Below, piece after piece: positions 36,587-49,211 of a stretch of 64,000 nucleotides of DNA (the stretch's first letter is position 1; every line of letters starts with the position of its first letter). Made by a program: the position numbers and the translations under genes. This DNA comes from Nymphaea colorata (Eukaryota; Streptophyta; Magnoliopsida; Nymphaeales; Nymphaeaceae): assembly GCF_008831285.2 (NCBI RefSeq), contig NC_045138.2, positions 37,191,115-37,255,114 of the forward strand. The letters are read 5' to 3'. Under the pieces are notes generated by a model. That model worked only from the letters and a program-made list of their open reading frames with translations, did no database searches and had not been told where the DNA came from.

Positions 36587-38820
36587 CTATCGTGTATCAT
36601 CCTCACTTTTCTGCATCTCAGTGGCGACAGGTCCTGCGTTATCTGCTGGTGTATCAATTAAGGTGCCTGTTTTCATCTGTTTGCCATTATTTCTCTCTGA
36701 AGGAATACTATCAGTGGAAGTGCTCATGAAAGAGTTAATTGTGAGCTGGCCGGAGTAAAGGATCAAGCCAATGGAATTAATGGCAAACACGAATGTGGCA
36801 AGATAACATAAACCGTTGACGATTGTCCTGCATCAAGCACGGAAATGTGTAGGTGAACTGAATCTAAATTAAAACTGGAGTGAGAAGCAGTGTCTGACAG
36901 ATACCTTACTGTTATAGTTATTTGGCGAACCTGTTAAGCACAGAAAGTTATCAGAGATATAATAAAGCGGAAGCTACAGAACTTTTTTACATTCAACTGA
37001 AGAACAGTGATACAAATAACTGAAATTCACCCGGGAGAGAAAAAGGGGGGGGGGTGGTGGTTGTGGAGATAGAGAGAGAAAATGCTGCCACAGTAAAATA
37101 TTTTAGCAGAACAGTTGCACGGATACAATTCTTTTAGATGAATTGCTTTAAAGGCAACAGAGAAATGACTTTTTATACGCATTTTCTTTTGACTTTGAAC
37201 TGTAACATCATTGTTTAATGCTACGCTCAGAACTGCAATCACCGATTACAGGTCTAAGTTAACTGGGACACATGTAACAGACCGATAACTATATTTGATA
37301 ATGGCTTCACAAACTCTATAGAAAACTAGAAACTATGAATGCACACAAACACGTACGTACTCAAGGCGCTAGAAACGCGCGGAACTACATTAAAACATCG
37401 GTCTACAGTGGGTATGATTCATCTACCAAAAAACAGAGAAAATTGTTGCTATTGCCAGCAGGTGCAGTAGACATGATCTCTCGTTCCATATTTCGAACTT
37501 GAGAAAAGAACGGGCAGCTATGAACTGTGATATCTGGAAGAAACCCGTCAAAAAATGGATACTGAAGTGGGTATTTAAAAATCCAATGGCGACTAACCCC
37601 TAGAAGAAAACGTAGGGAAAATATGGTGAAAAAAGAGATTCACTCGGGACTAACGTTCTTGACATTGGTAATTTCTACCCCATCAACTAGGTGCTACTAC
37701 CTTAAGAAAGGTAATCACAAAGGAACACGTCATTTGCCAAGGTGCAAGCATGTCCTGTTTTTACTTGTGGGAGAATGAGCAGTTCGATCTGAAGCTGACA
37801 AGAAAATCTCATGCGACGGAGCGTACATCTGTAAAAGAGGATTTTCTGTTCAACCATGAAAAAAGACATAAATTGCAGATAAGTCTGGCGGGCAAGATTC
37901 AAACTAGATGGCCAGCGATCGCAAACTGGGGAAACAAAAATGCCAAAACAAGATATTCAGTAACAATTGAAATGGGGGAGAATGCGACAGAAGCGGACCG
38001 AGAAGTTGTCGGAGATGGCCTGCTGATTCAATGCAGCTTCAATGGTGGTGGTGAACTTGTAGAGGATCAGCGCAATCGCTCCAGCAGCGAGGCCGCCGAG
38101 TAAAGCTTGCACGGGCGAGGGTGGCGGCCCCTCCTTCAATGTGGTTGTCCCCATGGCCTTTAAGTTCTCAATAGCTTCTTCCTTCAAGCTTTTGGCTTCA
38201 GAAGACCGCAATTTCTGACACCCGTATGAAAATTTTAATTGATCAGTGACAGGAAAAGGGAAGAATCTTCCATAGCAACATAAAATCTTCAAAAGAATTC
38301 CAGTCGGAAGAAGAAGAGGAGAACAGAACCGCAAATCCTGATTCAAGAAGGCCTAAAACTCTGAAACCTTACAAGTACTCAACTGAACCCGGTTAAACCG
38401 AAAGTGAAGGGCAAAGAGTCTCACAAGCTCCTTGGCGCGGCGAGCTCGGCGTCTCAGAGAACGGAAGAGGAAGACAGAAATAGCGCCGGTGAGGAGAACG
38501 CTGGTGGAGACCTGAATAGGCGAAGGGTTGGACGTGTCGAAAGGGTCCCCAAAAGAAGAAGAGGAGGAAGACGGCAATGGTGGCAACTGGATGGGACCAT
38601 CTTGTACCTCGTCCTCTGGCAACTGAGCCAGCCATGACGATGGCTGCTCACTTGCTCTAGATTGCGCTCTGCAAACCTGATTACGATAAGTAATCCCTGA
38701 GGCCAGTTGGTATGCAGAACCAGCAAGACCAACACCACCAACTCTGCAATTTCCCCATAGATTGTTGGAGGGCAAAATGAAGCTTGGAGAGGGAGAAGGA
38801 AGAAGTTGGGATGACACCAT
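36587..38820 (-). CDS. DUF3082 family protein, probably chloroplast membrane, 4 exons, 292 aa
   Basis: Exons are 38820-38425, 38214-37999, 36930-36905 and 36827-36587. Exon 3 is only 26 bases. All junctions are GT-AG and give a frame of 292 codons plus TAG. The donor of intron 2 (TCG|GTCCGC) is weak, but the joined protein DNFSVRQITITVRT is continuous with the family. The Ser-rich, acid-poor N-terminus (about 50 residues) looks like a chloroplast transit peptide. A hydrophobic stretch lies near 103-118 before a basic cluster (RSLRRRARRAK). The DUF3082 core at about 165-233 has two more hydrophobic segments (ALLGGLAAGAIALILY and LATFVFAINSIGLILY). The tail is hydrophilic. The protein is probably an integral thylakoid or envelope protein of unknown function. 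The start is the ATG closest to the transit-like sequence; a longer upstream frame exists but begins at other ATGs without support. Confidence 0.87.
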
Positions 38821-41800
38821 TGGATGGAGAGAACTACAGAGGAGTATATCCACCAAGATTGGATTGGTCGGCCGTGGATTTTGCGACAGGGATGATGGCA
38901 TTCGCAGAGAATTTATCGGCAAAACATAATCTCGCGATATTTATTTTCTCGGTACGAATATTCAAATCCGAATAAAAAAATAAACAAGGGAGACATGTAT
39001 GAAAATGGTAGCAGCACATAAGTTGTCAGATCATATCGTGCGTATATTCTGCAGAAGTGAGATTTCAAAAACCTCATGATGAGTCCATGAGACGAAGATC
39101 ATGGTAGATGTTTGTTCGGATGATGGGGATTCCGGTGGCAAAACACTTAATTAAGAACACACCCAAGGGCTTACCTGACGAGTGACATGGATCTCGGGTC
39201 CGGCTCAAAATCCAGATCTTTAAACAGCATGATGGCTTGCAAGACTTGATCCGATTTTGAATATAAGAATATCAGATCCCAAAGATAATAAGATATCATA
39301 TCAAGACCATATTGGAGTCGAAGTTTCCAAATACTATATTATGTGTGTAGATTCATCAGATTTTGCTCTTATGCAACGCGGTAAACCCTCAATGCGACCA
39401 TTTATGTGCTTGTCTGCTATGCATCATACAACGTACCTACCAGACAATTCAAACAGCGTTTGATGGTGGCCGATGTAAGGACACTTTAATAGAACGATTA
39501 TTTATTTGCATCAACATCGGTTTCAGAGACCTTGAACACCGTTCCATCTCGATAAATGACCATGTTCCCTATGTTTATGTTTGTTCCTGGGGTGGCATAT
39601 ACATTTTATATGAATTCATCTTATTTCTTTGGCTGTCACTTGAGGTACGATATTCTTGAGGGAGAGAGATACCAAAGTCTCTCCTTCATTTATCATGTTT
39701 GCAGGAGACACGGTTGGTTTGATACTTGGTGAATTTACAATTACTTCCTTCAATTTGAGGGTAGCATATGTCAGTGTTTACAGAACACTTTAGAAGTTAA
39801 GCATCCAATGAAATCAAACTAATGACTAAGTTTTTACAAGCTCGACCAACTAAGCTCGACCAACTACACTATGATGTTCTTTTGAGGATATGAATTTATA
39901 AGAATTTTCTTTATCAATAACAATATGTGAAAAAAAAAAAAAAACTTGGTTGACCATGTGTATTAAGAGCAAAATTAGCTAAGGGAATGAAACATATTGG
40001 CTTCATAATTGTGCGTATATAGCGTATATTTCCTAGTTATCTTGTGCACTGTATGATCCGGCAGATCAATTTGCTATTATTGGTGACAAGAGCACATGCA
40101 TGACCTCTGTGTTGCAAGGTGACTAAAACATTAGATTACGACTTCATCTCAAACTGGGGGATTCTGATCCGCAGATTTTGGATCAAGAAGGGCCACCTGC
40201 ATTCATGGACATGTCTTAAGGCCTATGACGATGCCCTAGGTTTGTTTGAGGCACCAACATCCATGTCATATCAGATTCTTCGATTTAAAATAGCCACTGG
40301 TCGATCGTTAGAGTACTGACGAAGCCACAGACAGACAGATTTCAGTCACCAATAAACTATTCCAAATTCCAGATTTCGAGGTAATCAGACATTTTGTGCG
40401 TGTTTGAATTGAGGGACATGAAAGAAAAGAAAAGGATAGCTAATTTTGGTTGTTTAATTTTGAAGGAGATAAAAACAAAGAAAATGTTAAAGCAAATTGT
40501 GAAATGAGAGGAAATGAAAGAAGAGAGAAAATGGTATATTTTCATCCTTGTAGAAATGAAGGGATTAGGAATAAAAGGAAAAAAAAAATAGTTAAAATGA
40601 AAATTTGAACCTCAATTGGGCAAATGGCAGAGCCACATAGAAGCCACTATGGGCACTTGTCCACGAATTTTTTTTTATTTTTATATTAATGTGTTCTTTT
40701 TTTTTTTGTTTATTTATACCTAATGGTGCCCTTAAAGATACGGGGTTCTTGAATTAATGCCCCGGAGCATGAACTTATTGATTCCGCCTTTGGTTTTATG
40801 ACATGTTAATCTATTTCTCTCTTCTTCTTTATCTGATGGACAGAAGGGTTGAATATGTACAGGAATCTAATAAAAAAATATACAAGATATATAATCAATA
40901 TATTTCAAGACTGGTCGTATATAGTCAAATTTTCAAATATTAGCAAACTTAATTTGTAGCCTCTACACCATCAAGAACACACAGATTTCGTATCTTGCAA
41001 ATGTTCCACAACACCATGGATAGTAGTAACATTCTCGCCCATTTCTGCTTAAGTCTTCCTTCCCACCACCAGAGGAGCAGATGCTTCATTATGCACATAA
41101 TGAATATTAAATCTCTGAATTCCATCCCTTAACCATTGGTGGACGTTCTCACATGATATGAAAGTTCGTTTCACATCTCTTTTTGCAGAAATAGCAATTC
41201 TTTACAAGACCGAAGCCTACTTTTTTCAATCATGTCTTGGGTAGCTAATCTACAACACTCATTTTGATTTGGCTCTTGGAACAGCTTTATTATTCCAAAT
41301 CCAACTTCTCCAAGGATCCGCCATCTTTCTCGGCTTGATATTATTCAGCCCTTTCCTTAGTGTAGATTTCCTTGATATAATGACCCTTGGATTCTCAAAA
41401 AAGTTTGTAAGATTATAAATTCTTGCGTTTTAAGATTTTGAAAGGAGAAAGACGGAATGTCAATTAGGGGCCATTTGGTTGGGATGAGAACGTTTCCCGT
41501 TTATATTAGATCCAACTTGTCGTCAATATGGGAGTCTTAGGCTAAGATCTTAAGTCCCTGACATATAATTTTAGTTAGTTTAATACATCACATTTTTTAG
41601 TGTAAATCTTTTTCTGCATCTGCAAAGACGTGTCAAAATGGATTTAATAATATCAAAGGACATCAAAGACAGCCCCGAAAAGTTCTTCGATTGATTTCTT
41701 TTTCTTTTAAAAAATTAAAATCATGAGAAAGGGTGGCACTTAAAATCACAAACATTTTGTTTCTGAAAAGGCGAAACGAAGAATTCCTTCTCACTGTTTG

Positions 41801-42075
41801 ACTAGTGGAACTAAGTCCTTCAAAAAAGGACGTTTCAGCATCAAATTCACGCGTTAGGAATTAAGTTTGTTTTATGCACCGCAGGAAATAGGGACCATAT
41901 TAATAGTTTTCTCTCACTCTCGTCATTATATCGATGTCGACAAAGAAGCGAGTGGTTGTGAATGTATTTCATCTTTCTAAATAGAATCCAAGAGATGCTT
42001 TCAACAATAAAAGCGTGTTTGGTAATAGCCATGCTGCCTTCTTTGGAATATTACCGTGTTCTTAAATATGCCCAT

Positions 42076-42103
42076 TTACCAAACATAAGAGCATGTTTGG
42101 TAA
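42076..42103. other. Perfect 10-bp inverted repeat TTACCAAACA / TGTTTGGTAA
   Basis: TTACCAAACA at 42076-42085 is followed after 8 bases by TGTTTGGTAA at 42094-42103. A similar GTGTTTGGTAATAG occurs at 42016. The three motifs look like abutting ends of small foldback elements, which often begin with GTTTGGTA-type sequence, but lengths and target duplications are not clear. Confidence 0.5.
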
Positions 42104-44826
42104 TAGTAGCACATTGTTTCCTAAATTTGTCTCTAAGATTTATGGATCATGTTGTACGAATCTACTCCAATTTTTAAGTAAATTAATAGAAAAACAAGCA
42201 CTAAAGGGTAGTTTTTTTTTTTCTTGCAGATATGATTTTCGGTGATCATGGCATTGCGGCGACTTGGTGTTTAGCAACCACTGATTTCTAATCACGAAAG
42301 GTCATCATGTTCTACTTTAATTAATCGAGAGAATATTTTGTTTGATACCTAATCACTTTTGCATTACACGAACAGCATTCTCATAGAAGACTAGATTACA
42401 CAGCATTCAAGATTGTCATCTGGTTGACTAGATCCTCTTACTGTTCCATGCTTGTCTTCTTTCTTTCCTTTTCTTCTCTTTCGTTGCTTTTCTTTCCCAG
42501 TGAATCATCGATGCTGGAGATGAGGAGGAATCTAATTCTAATCCTGCTTGGCACCAAAACAACCAACAGTTGAGTCGGGATTCCATGTCTCTCTCTCTCT
42601 CTCTTCTCCCAGCTCACAATTTAAACTGACGGTTCACGTTTCCGTTGTCTGGGAAACAAAGGGCAGATGGCATCGTCTGCTTTCCATTGAAAACGAAATC
42701 AACTGCGAGATTAGTGAACATCGTCGCACCGCACCCGCTTTGGGAAAAGGGAAACAGAGCTCAGCAGAAAGACAGATCTTTGTGTCGTTGCGTGCATCTT
42801 TATCCCGAAGAACAGTTTGTCTCATTGCAAAATTTGCTGCCAACATCATCAATTCTTTATTATCAGTATTATTATTCACACAAGTTAAGTTTGAGAACAT
42901 TATCATAAACTTCTCTCAAAAGTGTTTTTTTTTTTTTCTACATTTAAGACTGCGTTGGTGTCTAGTAAAAAACAAGTATTTTAAGATCTTATTAGGTTTG
43001 CTAAAGTTAATATGTTGGTACTTTTTAATCTTCTCCTTCACATGTTTGTACGTGTTCTAGACAGGCGGGTAAGGCCAACATGTGTGGGACACCGATGAGT
43101 GGGTCCGAAGGTATTGCAAATAGGCCGGTCAGATCTGGTAGGAGGGTTTTATCAGGTTACTTTTATACCAGCTAGTACCGGACCCAGTTACACCCCTAGC
43201 TTTAGTCTCCATAATAAAGCCATAAACTTTCATCTCCGATCTGCATCACATGGACACGCTTCTCAGCGGTGTCGTGGTAGTTAAAGGTGTTGGCTTGGCT
43301 CGAACTTGTGACGAGTCATGGTTCGTGTCACCCATTGAGGGAAAACAATAATTGTGAATCAATCAACTTCAAATCATGCTCTAAGCTTATATGTGTGGCA
43401 TTCCTTCAACCAGCTTGTTTAATGCATATCCATGAAATCAACGCACGCGATGACAAAACAATGAAGTTATTATAACTGTACCACCAATTAAGATACTGCC
43501 CCACCATTCTTTTCTATTATTTTTTGGACTACTGACGTGGCTGTGTTGATTTAACCTGTCCTATCTTTCTTAATTTATTTTTAACAAAAATTATGTATTT
43601 AATTTTAATTATTTATTTTTATGTAAACAAAAAAATACAATGTTTGAGTGCCGAAACTTCCACCCAATCATTTATGTAACTATTTCATGAATTTGTTTCA
43701 AAAATTAAAGAAGATTCCTAGCTTACTTTTAGTACATGAGTTCTTCAGTGGGTGAAATCTTTTTTACACCACATGAGGTTATATGATTAATTGCAAACAA
43801 CTTTAACTCTTTAGTCATTATATTTACTTTGCTATCAAAATATTTGTCTTCCTGTTTAGCCAATGAACTGTTTGAGAGAAAAACAATGGGAGCACAAGAA
43901 GCGGCAGGTTCCTTTCAATCTACACCAGTGAAAATTAAAAGAGAAGGATAAGCGAAGAAGAGAAAGAAGTGGATCAGCTCCACTAGCCGCTGCTTCATTC
44001 ATGGAAAACATGCTTCCCCTTTATGCTACGGCATCCCTTATCATATACCTTTCCACGATTTGCTCCTACTTTTTCCTACTTTTTTTTTTTTTTTCAATTT
44101 CTTCCTTCTTTGTTTGAACTCAATTGACCCATGCGCAGAGGCTCCACAAAAAGTTGAATTTCATAAAAAGGAAAATAAATAGAATAGGCTGAACATTTTT
44201 TTTCTTAATTTTTTTTTTGTAAAAGTTGGTATAACCAATGAAAAAAAGGGAAGAAGAAAGAAAAAAAAAATGATAAAAAGAGCATCTCTATGTGCTGCTA
44301 TCCTGCATCTCCATCTTTTCACGATGACAAGTCAATCAGCACTCTCTTCTCAAAAGAAAAAAATAATAATAAATAAAAAAAAAGAAGACAAACGAGAAAA
44401 ATGCATGTGCTTCCTCCAACTCAAACAATGACCTCTCCGTCCTCTTTCTTCTCTCTCTTCAAGGACAAAGCCGTCCTTTTCAAAAAGTAGAGAAAATAAA
44501 AAAAAAAAAAAAAAAAACCAAAGTGAAGAAGGCGCGTCATTTCCCACGAGAAGGATTAGATACAGCTGGAGAAAATGTCATCAACACAATTACCGAAATA
44601 CCCCTGATGTTCATGGGGGGCAGGCAGGTCATTTCAAATTTCAGTAGTCAAAAGGACAGGGTCACAAGCGGGGCAGCGGACTGCGAGGGGACGCTTCGGA
44701 CCATTAAAATTTTATTTTCCTTCATATAAATAACGGAGTTAAAAAAGAAGAAGCGGAAATTAATGGAAAGAACAAGGAAAGTAGGGCCGAAGAGGGCCGT
44801 ACCAAGAAATTTAAACGTTTAAAGGT

Positions 44827-44850
44827 AGAGAGAGAGAGAGAGAGAGAGAG
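44827..44850. repeat. (AG)n microsatellite
   Basis: About 24 bases of AG dinucleotide repeat. Confidence 0.85.
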
Positions 44851-47800
44851 GGCGACAGGCGGACTCTGTGGTCGAGGCGGAATCGGGTTCCACCACAGCT
44901 TTTAACGTTACAATCTGAAACTACAATACTGCCCTCACTTGTTTAACTCGAAGTCAAATCTGCCCTCGTCCCTCTCCTTAGTTCTTTTGGATTTTTTTTT
45001 TCCGTTTCTTTTTGTTTTCTTGGAATTGCTTTTGTTGGTCTGTACGGGTACAGAAGGTTAAAAAAAAGTTCAGATCTTGATAGATCCGAATCCGAGATGC
45101 TAAGTGAGATCTCGACCCGGTTCCGGGATCATATTTGGATTTGGTGTGGATCCAGATCCGAGGTAGATTACTCGGTTTAAGATTGCTGATCCTGAGCCGA
45201 CTAAAATTAAATGGCGATACAGCAAGCCGCAACCTGATCCGGACTTTTTTATGAATTTTCGTTTCATGATCTGAATCCATGAATTGGATATCCAATTAAA
45301 ATCGTTTCGTTAACGGCCACGAGTTAGCTTGGGCTAGACTCATGGCCCGTCTACATGAGCTGAGCTCGAGATCAGAACATAGCGAAGAAGGTCCAGTCAG
45401 ATTGGAACCAGATCTCGAATTAGAGTACTTAGCGAAGAACTAAGGGGCCGTTTGGTAATAAGAACAATGACTAATTGATCCATGTATCCGCGCTAACAAT
45501 TTGTTATTGTATCCATTGCGAAAGGAAACCCAATGGATTTGCCCTGAGTATTTATTTAACTCTTCACTTCTTTCTAACTTGTTAAAGTTAATGGTTTCAT
45601 AATTTCATCAAAGACATCAAACTCTAATAGAAGAATTGCGTCACTTACCAACAAAAAACTTAATCACAGCCTTGTTATGCATCTTAATCATGATCTAGTG
45701 CGGTTGAATACGACACTGGAAGCCGCGTTAGTAAAACTTTTACCGACGCTTCCTTCTCTTCCATTAAGAAAGAAAAGAGTCTCTAGATCTATTGCTCCAT
45801 CTTAACGGCCGGATATTAATTACTAACACACATTTAACGCGATTAAGGCATCGCATCTAGATCCAGCCAGGCATAATGCAGAGCTCTTGGGCCATCTAAA
45901 AGCTCAGTTTAAGCTCTCATTGATGTTGAAGACAAGTTACCTTTATAGAAAGATATTCAGTCTAGTTCTGCCCAAGTCAAGGACTCGGTTGCTAAAAATT
46001 TTGATGTGGACCAAAATAACAAAACTCCCTGTTCTGGTTATTTATATCCCAAAAAAGCAACTCTGCGATTCTGTTCAATCAGATTACAGACAGGACATTT
46101 GTGGAGCTCTCAGGCACATCAATGAAGTTGTTTTTTCTTGCACCAAAGAAGACAAACCCCGCCCGAAAATTCCTGAAAGCAGAAGTTCTTGACAGCAAAC
46201 AAGTGCTATCAAGAAAATGGAATCACCCAAAAGAATTTTAACTGAAGTAAAAAGATGAAGGAGAGATCTCCGCACACAGGAAAAGAGAAAGAGGAGGAGA
46301 AAGAGAGAAAAGGGGATTCTAAATTTGTCTACTGCGGTTAATGCATAAATGTGAGATCAGGTGGAAGAAAGGAGAAAGGGAAATTGAAAGAAGGCGTAAA
46401 TTAAAGAGAGAAAGGACAACCATCTTAAAGGGTTCGGCTCCACATGACCAAAATGGGAACTACAGTCTTCCATTACAGAAATTTAAGCAGGTTATGGGGA
46501 AACATTCTCAGAAGTCGAAGAACACTTGTCACCTTTTACTTAGTAGTTAAATATGATGCATTATTATAGCAAATGCCACACATGCATAGCAATGCAGACC
46601 AACCATGCAAAGCAACGAGAATCACATCCACAGAAGCAGAAATTCTCAGAATTGTCCTTCTAAAAGGCAACACTCGTCATCTACAGCTTATGATTTTATT
46701 ATTATTGTTGTCATTATCATTATTAATTTTATGGCATCTTTCTATCTTATGACATAACAAGAACAGTAGCCCAAAGCAAGCTTTTCCTTGTTTTCAGCTG
46801 GGTATATCCCAAAAAGGGCCTGTCTTGCATCTTCATCGACAGTGCCAAAAATATCCTGTAAAATTTTGGGGATGTAAACTGGTCCAGTTTATTCTATTTA
46901 TTGATAATAAGGCTTGTGTTTGAAGGGTCAGATAAGAGAATTGCTAATGGTATTTTGCTCATACAAAATGTATCTTTTTTCCCTTGGAAATTCTCAAGTA
47001 ATAAATAAATGGGTGCACACAAAATTCCAACATGTGATATGCCCAACATAGATAAAAGCATAGATCACGCATGAAACTACCCAAAAAGTGCATTTATAGT
47101 CTTTTGAGAAGAGATTTCTTAGTCGTTTTTTTTTTGTAAAACCCTAGGAAGGAGATTAAAAAGTTATGACAAATGTGGGGCACTATACTGGATTTTGTTA
47201 TGAATTTAGGAGTGTTTTAAGTCATTCACAAGAAAATTATGAGGGACATGTATTTACAATACCATGATTGAAAAAACTCCAAAAATAATTGGATTTTTTC
47301 CTCCTCAAATCCCACACAAGAAAAAAAAAACAAGAAAAAACTAAAACAACATAGGGTGGGTACCACTTTCCCACACCATTCTTTTCTGGGAGCCTCAATT
47401 CCCCTTTTGTCACAAATCTGTGAAATTAGTGTGGTGGCCCCCACACTGCTGTCCCAGAACCTCTAGTTGCCCCCAAAAAAGAAGGGCAATTTAGTGAATG
47501 CCTGCAGGGCACTCAGAAGAGAAGGAAAAAAAAAAGGAAAAAGAAAAATCAGAAAACAATAAAGTTGACATAAATACATGCCTGACATTTTCATGTATGT
47601 TTGCTCAAAGAGATATGACTTTTTACTCAATTTGTGTTTCACTACCTTTTCCTGTATAAGTTGCCAAATGGGTTCTCACTTCCAACTCCTTTTGATTCGA
47701 CCCTGCATAATTTGCAACCTCTACATTTCTATCAGCTCAATGGATGTGGTGAAAGAGAAAAGGGTGAAGCTTCATTATTTGGTTTCTGTTTTTAGTCCTT

Positions 47801-48859
47801 TTCTTCTTTTACGGTTTAGCTTTGTCTCGTCCTACCTTAAATTTGATTCATTTTTTTCTTCTCCTTCACCCTTATGCTTACTTTCTTCTTCATACTCAAA
47901 TTTTCAAGAGGACTGCTTTTACTGGGGAAGAACATGGAGTGATCTAACAGACAGGCCGAAACAGAATATGGAAATTGCTTGTGGTCTTAATGGCGTCTAT
48001 GAAACTAATGATTCTTTGAGTGTGGAATAATGTTTGTCAAGAAGCAGAAGAAAATTGAAAGCATTCCTCGAGTTCAGCAAATACAGTTCTCAAATGAAGC
48101 CATTGTGTAAACTACCAGGCAATCCATCGCCTTTCATGAAACGTAATCAGCAAAGAGGGGTGGCTCTGCAAATTGTTTCTAGAAAGTGAAAAAAGCCCGA
48201 CCGCAATAACCACAGGGAGTCAGAGAGGAGGAAGAAAAAAGCCGAAAAGGGCGAGGGAGGCATTGAATGATAACCCGTTTTGTCCGGGTCCCCATCTAAA
48301 AGCAGTGAGTCCTTGTCGGTTACTGCTAGGCCACAACTGGCTTCTCTGTGCTCACACTCTGCACACACACTCTGCACACACACACACACACACGCATACA
48401 CACACAAAGGCACACGCGCAGAGTCTGAACAGGTATCTTATTTACCAACAAAATGATGAAAAAGAAAGATTCATCGTGTGTGAATGAATGAAGGGAAATG
48501 AAGGAAAACAAGAACAGTGTTACTACATCTCTCTACCATTATTGGTCTCTTTACTTCTGATATGGACAAAAATAATGTACAGTGATGTTAATGATAGTTA
48601 TGGGTATGTAATGTAGCAAGTTATGCTAGAAATAGCAGTGCCGCTGGTTAGGAGTGGGAGGATCTAGTTGGGGTTAGGGAGGGGTGGTGGGGCAGTATCT
48701 AGTTGTGGGCACATAAAGAGTAGAGTAATAGGCCTTAGGACTTTAGGAGGGGGGGAAGTAGGACAACACTCACAGCAGCAGTAACTCAGTAGGGAGGGTG
48801 CAGCAGCCAGCAGGGCTGCAGGTTCGGCAGGGAGCCTTACTTTGAGATGTGATTTGATT

Positions 48860-48865
48860 TATAAG
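48860..48865 (+). promoter_or_regulatory. Weak TATA-like box upstream of ARF4
   Basis: TATAAG lies about 350 bp before the main start codon. If it is used, the leader would be roughly 320 bases and would include all the upstream ORFs listed below. A TGTCTC auxin-response core occurs at 49003-49008, inside that leader. ARF genes often lack a strong TATA box, so the start site is uncertain. Confidence 0.35.
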
Positions 48866-48992
48866 AGCAGGCTCAGGCCTCCCATCTCCCACTCTCTTTT
48901 CTCCCTCTGCAAACGAGAAAGGCAACTCACAGAAAAGATTGAAAGGAAAATAAAGTAGAGAGAGAAAGAGGGGCTGCAAAAATTTGTACACG

Positions 48993-49211
48993 ATGGATTG
49001 GCTGTCTCTTTTGACCCATGTCTTTTTGGTAAAAATGATATAATTGTCATCATCATCAGTTGGAGAGGTCAGAGAGCGAGAGAGAAAGGCGGGGGCCGGG
49101 GGGTTAAATTGAAACGATGGGGAAGGCTGGAAAAGGGAAGGAGAAGAGAGAAGGGTCGAAATCCACAATGCCCATCTGATGAGAAGGGTGGGAATAAGTC
49201 GTTGTGCTTAA
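48993..49211 (+). promoter_or_regulatory. Chain of upstream ORFs in the ARF4 leader
   Basis: Four ATG-initiated small frames precede the main start: 48993-49043 (16 codons), nested 49018-49032 (4 codons), 49117-49179 (20 codons, [10 protein letters not shown]...) and 49179-49211 (10 codons, [10 protein letters not shown]). The third stops in TGATG, overlapping the start of the fourth. The fourth stops in TAATG, overlapping the ARF4 start by one base. The main ATG has T at -3, a weak context. uORF control is established for related ARF genes (ETTIN, MONOPTEROS). That it operates here is inferred and depends on the true transcription start. Confidence 0.7.

Larger units (their letters stand above)
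38821..48850. other. About 10 kb without a convincing gene
   Basis: AT-rich, with many A and T tracts, (AG)n at 44827-44850, CA-rich repeats at about 48360-48410, and several short segments that resemble hAT ends (GGGGCCATTTGGTT near 41467, GGGGCCGTTTGGTAAT near 45443) without partners. Frames such as 42548-43060 begin at TTG and have no domain or splice support. A GATC-rich degenerate repeat lies at about 45060-45250. The last few hundred bases are the ARF4 upstream region. Confidence 0.55.

Noticed and set aside
42548-43060. 170-codon plus-strand frame
   Set aside because: It begins at TTG, contains a poly-F run from a T tract, and has no domain or intron structure.
41463-45460. hAT ends at 41467 and 45443 (GGGGCCATTTGG, GGGGCCGTTTGG) as elements
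   Set aside because: No inverted partner or target duplication found downstream, so only noted in the region description.
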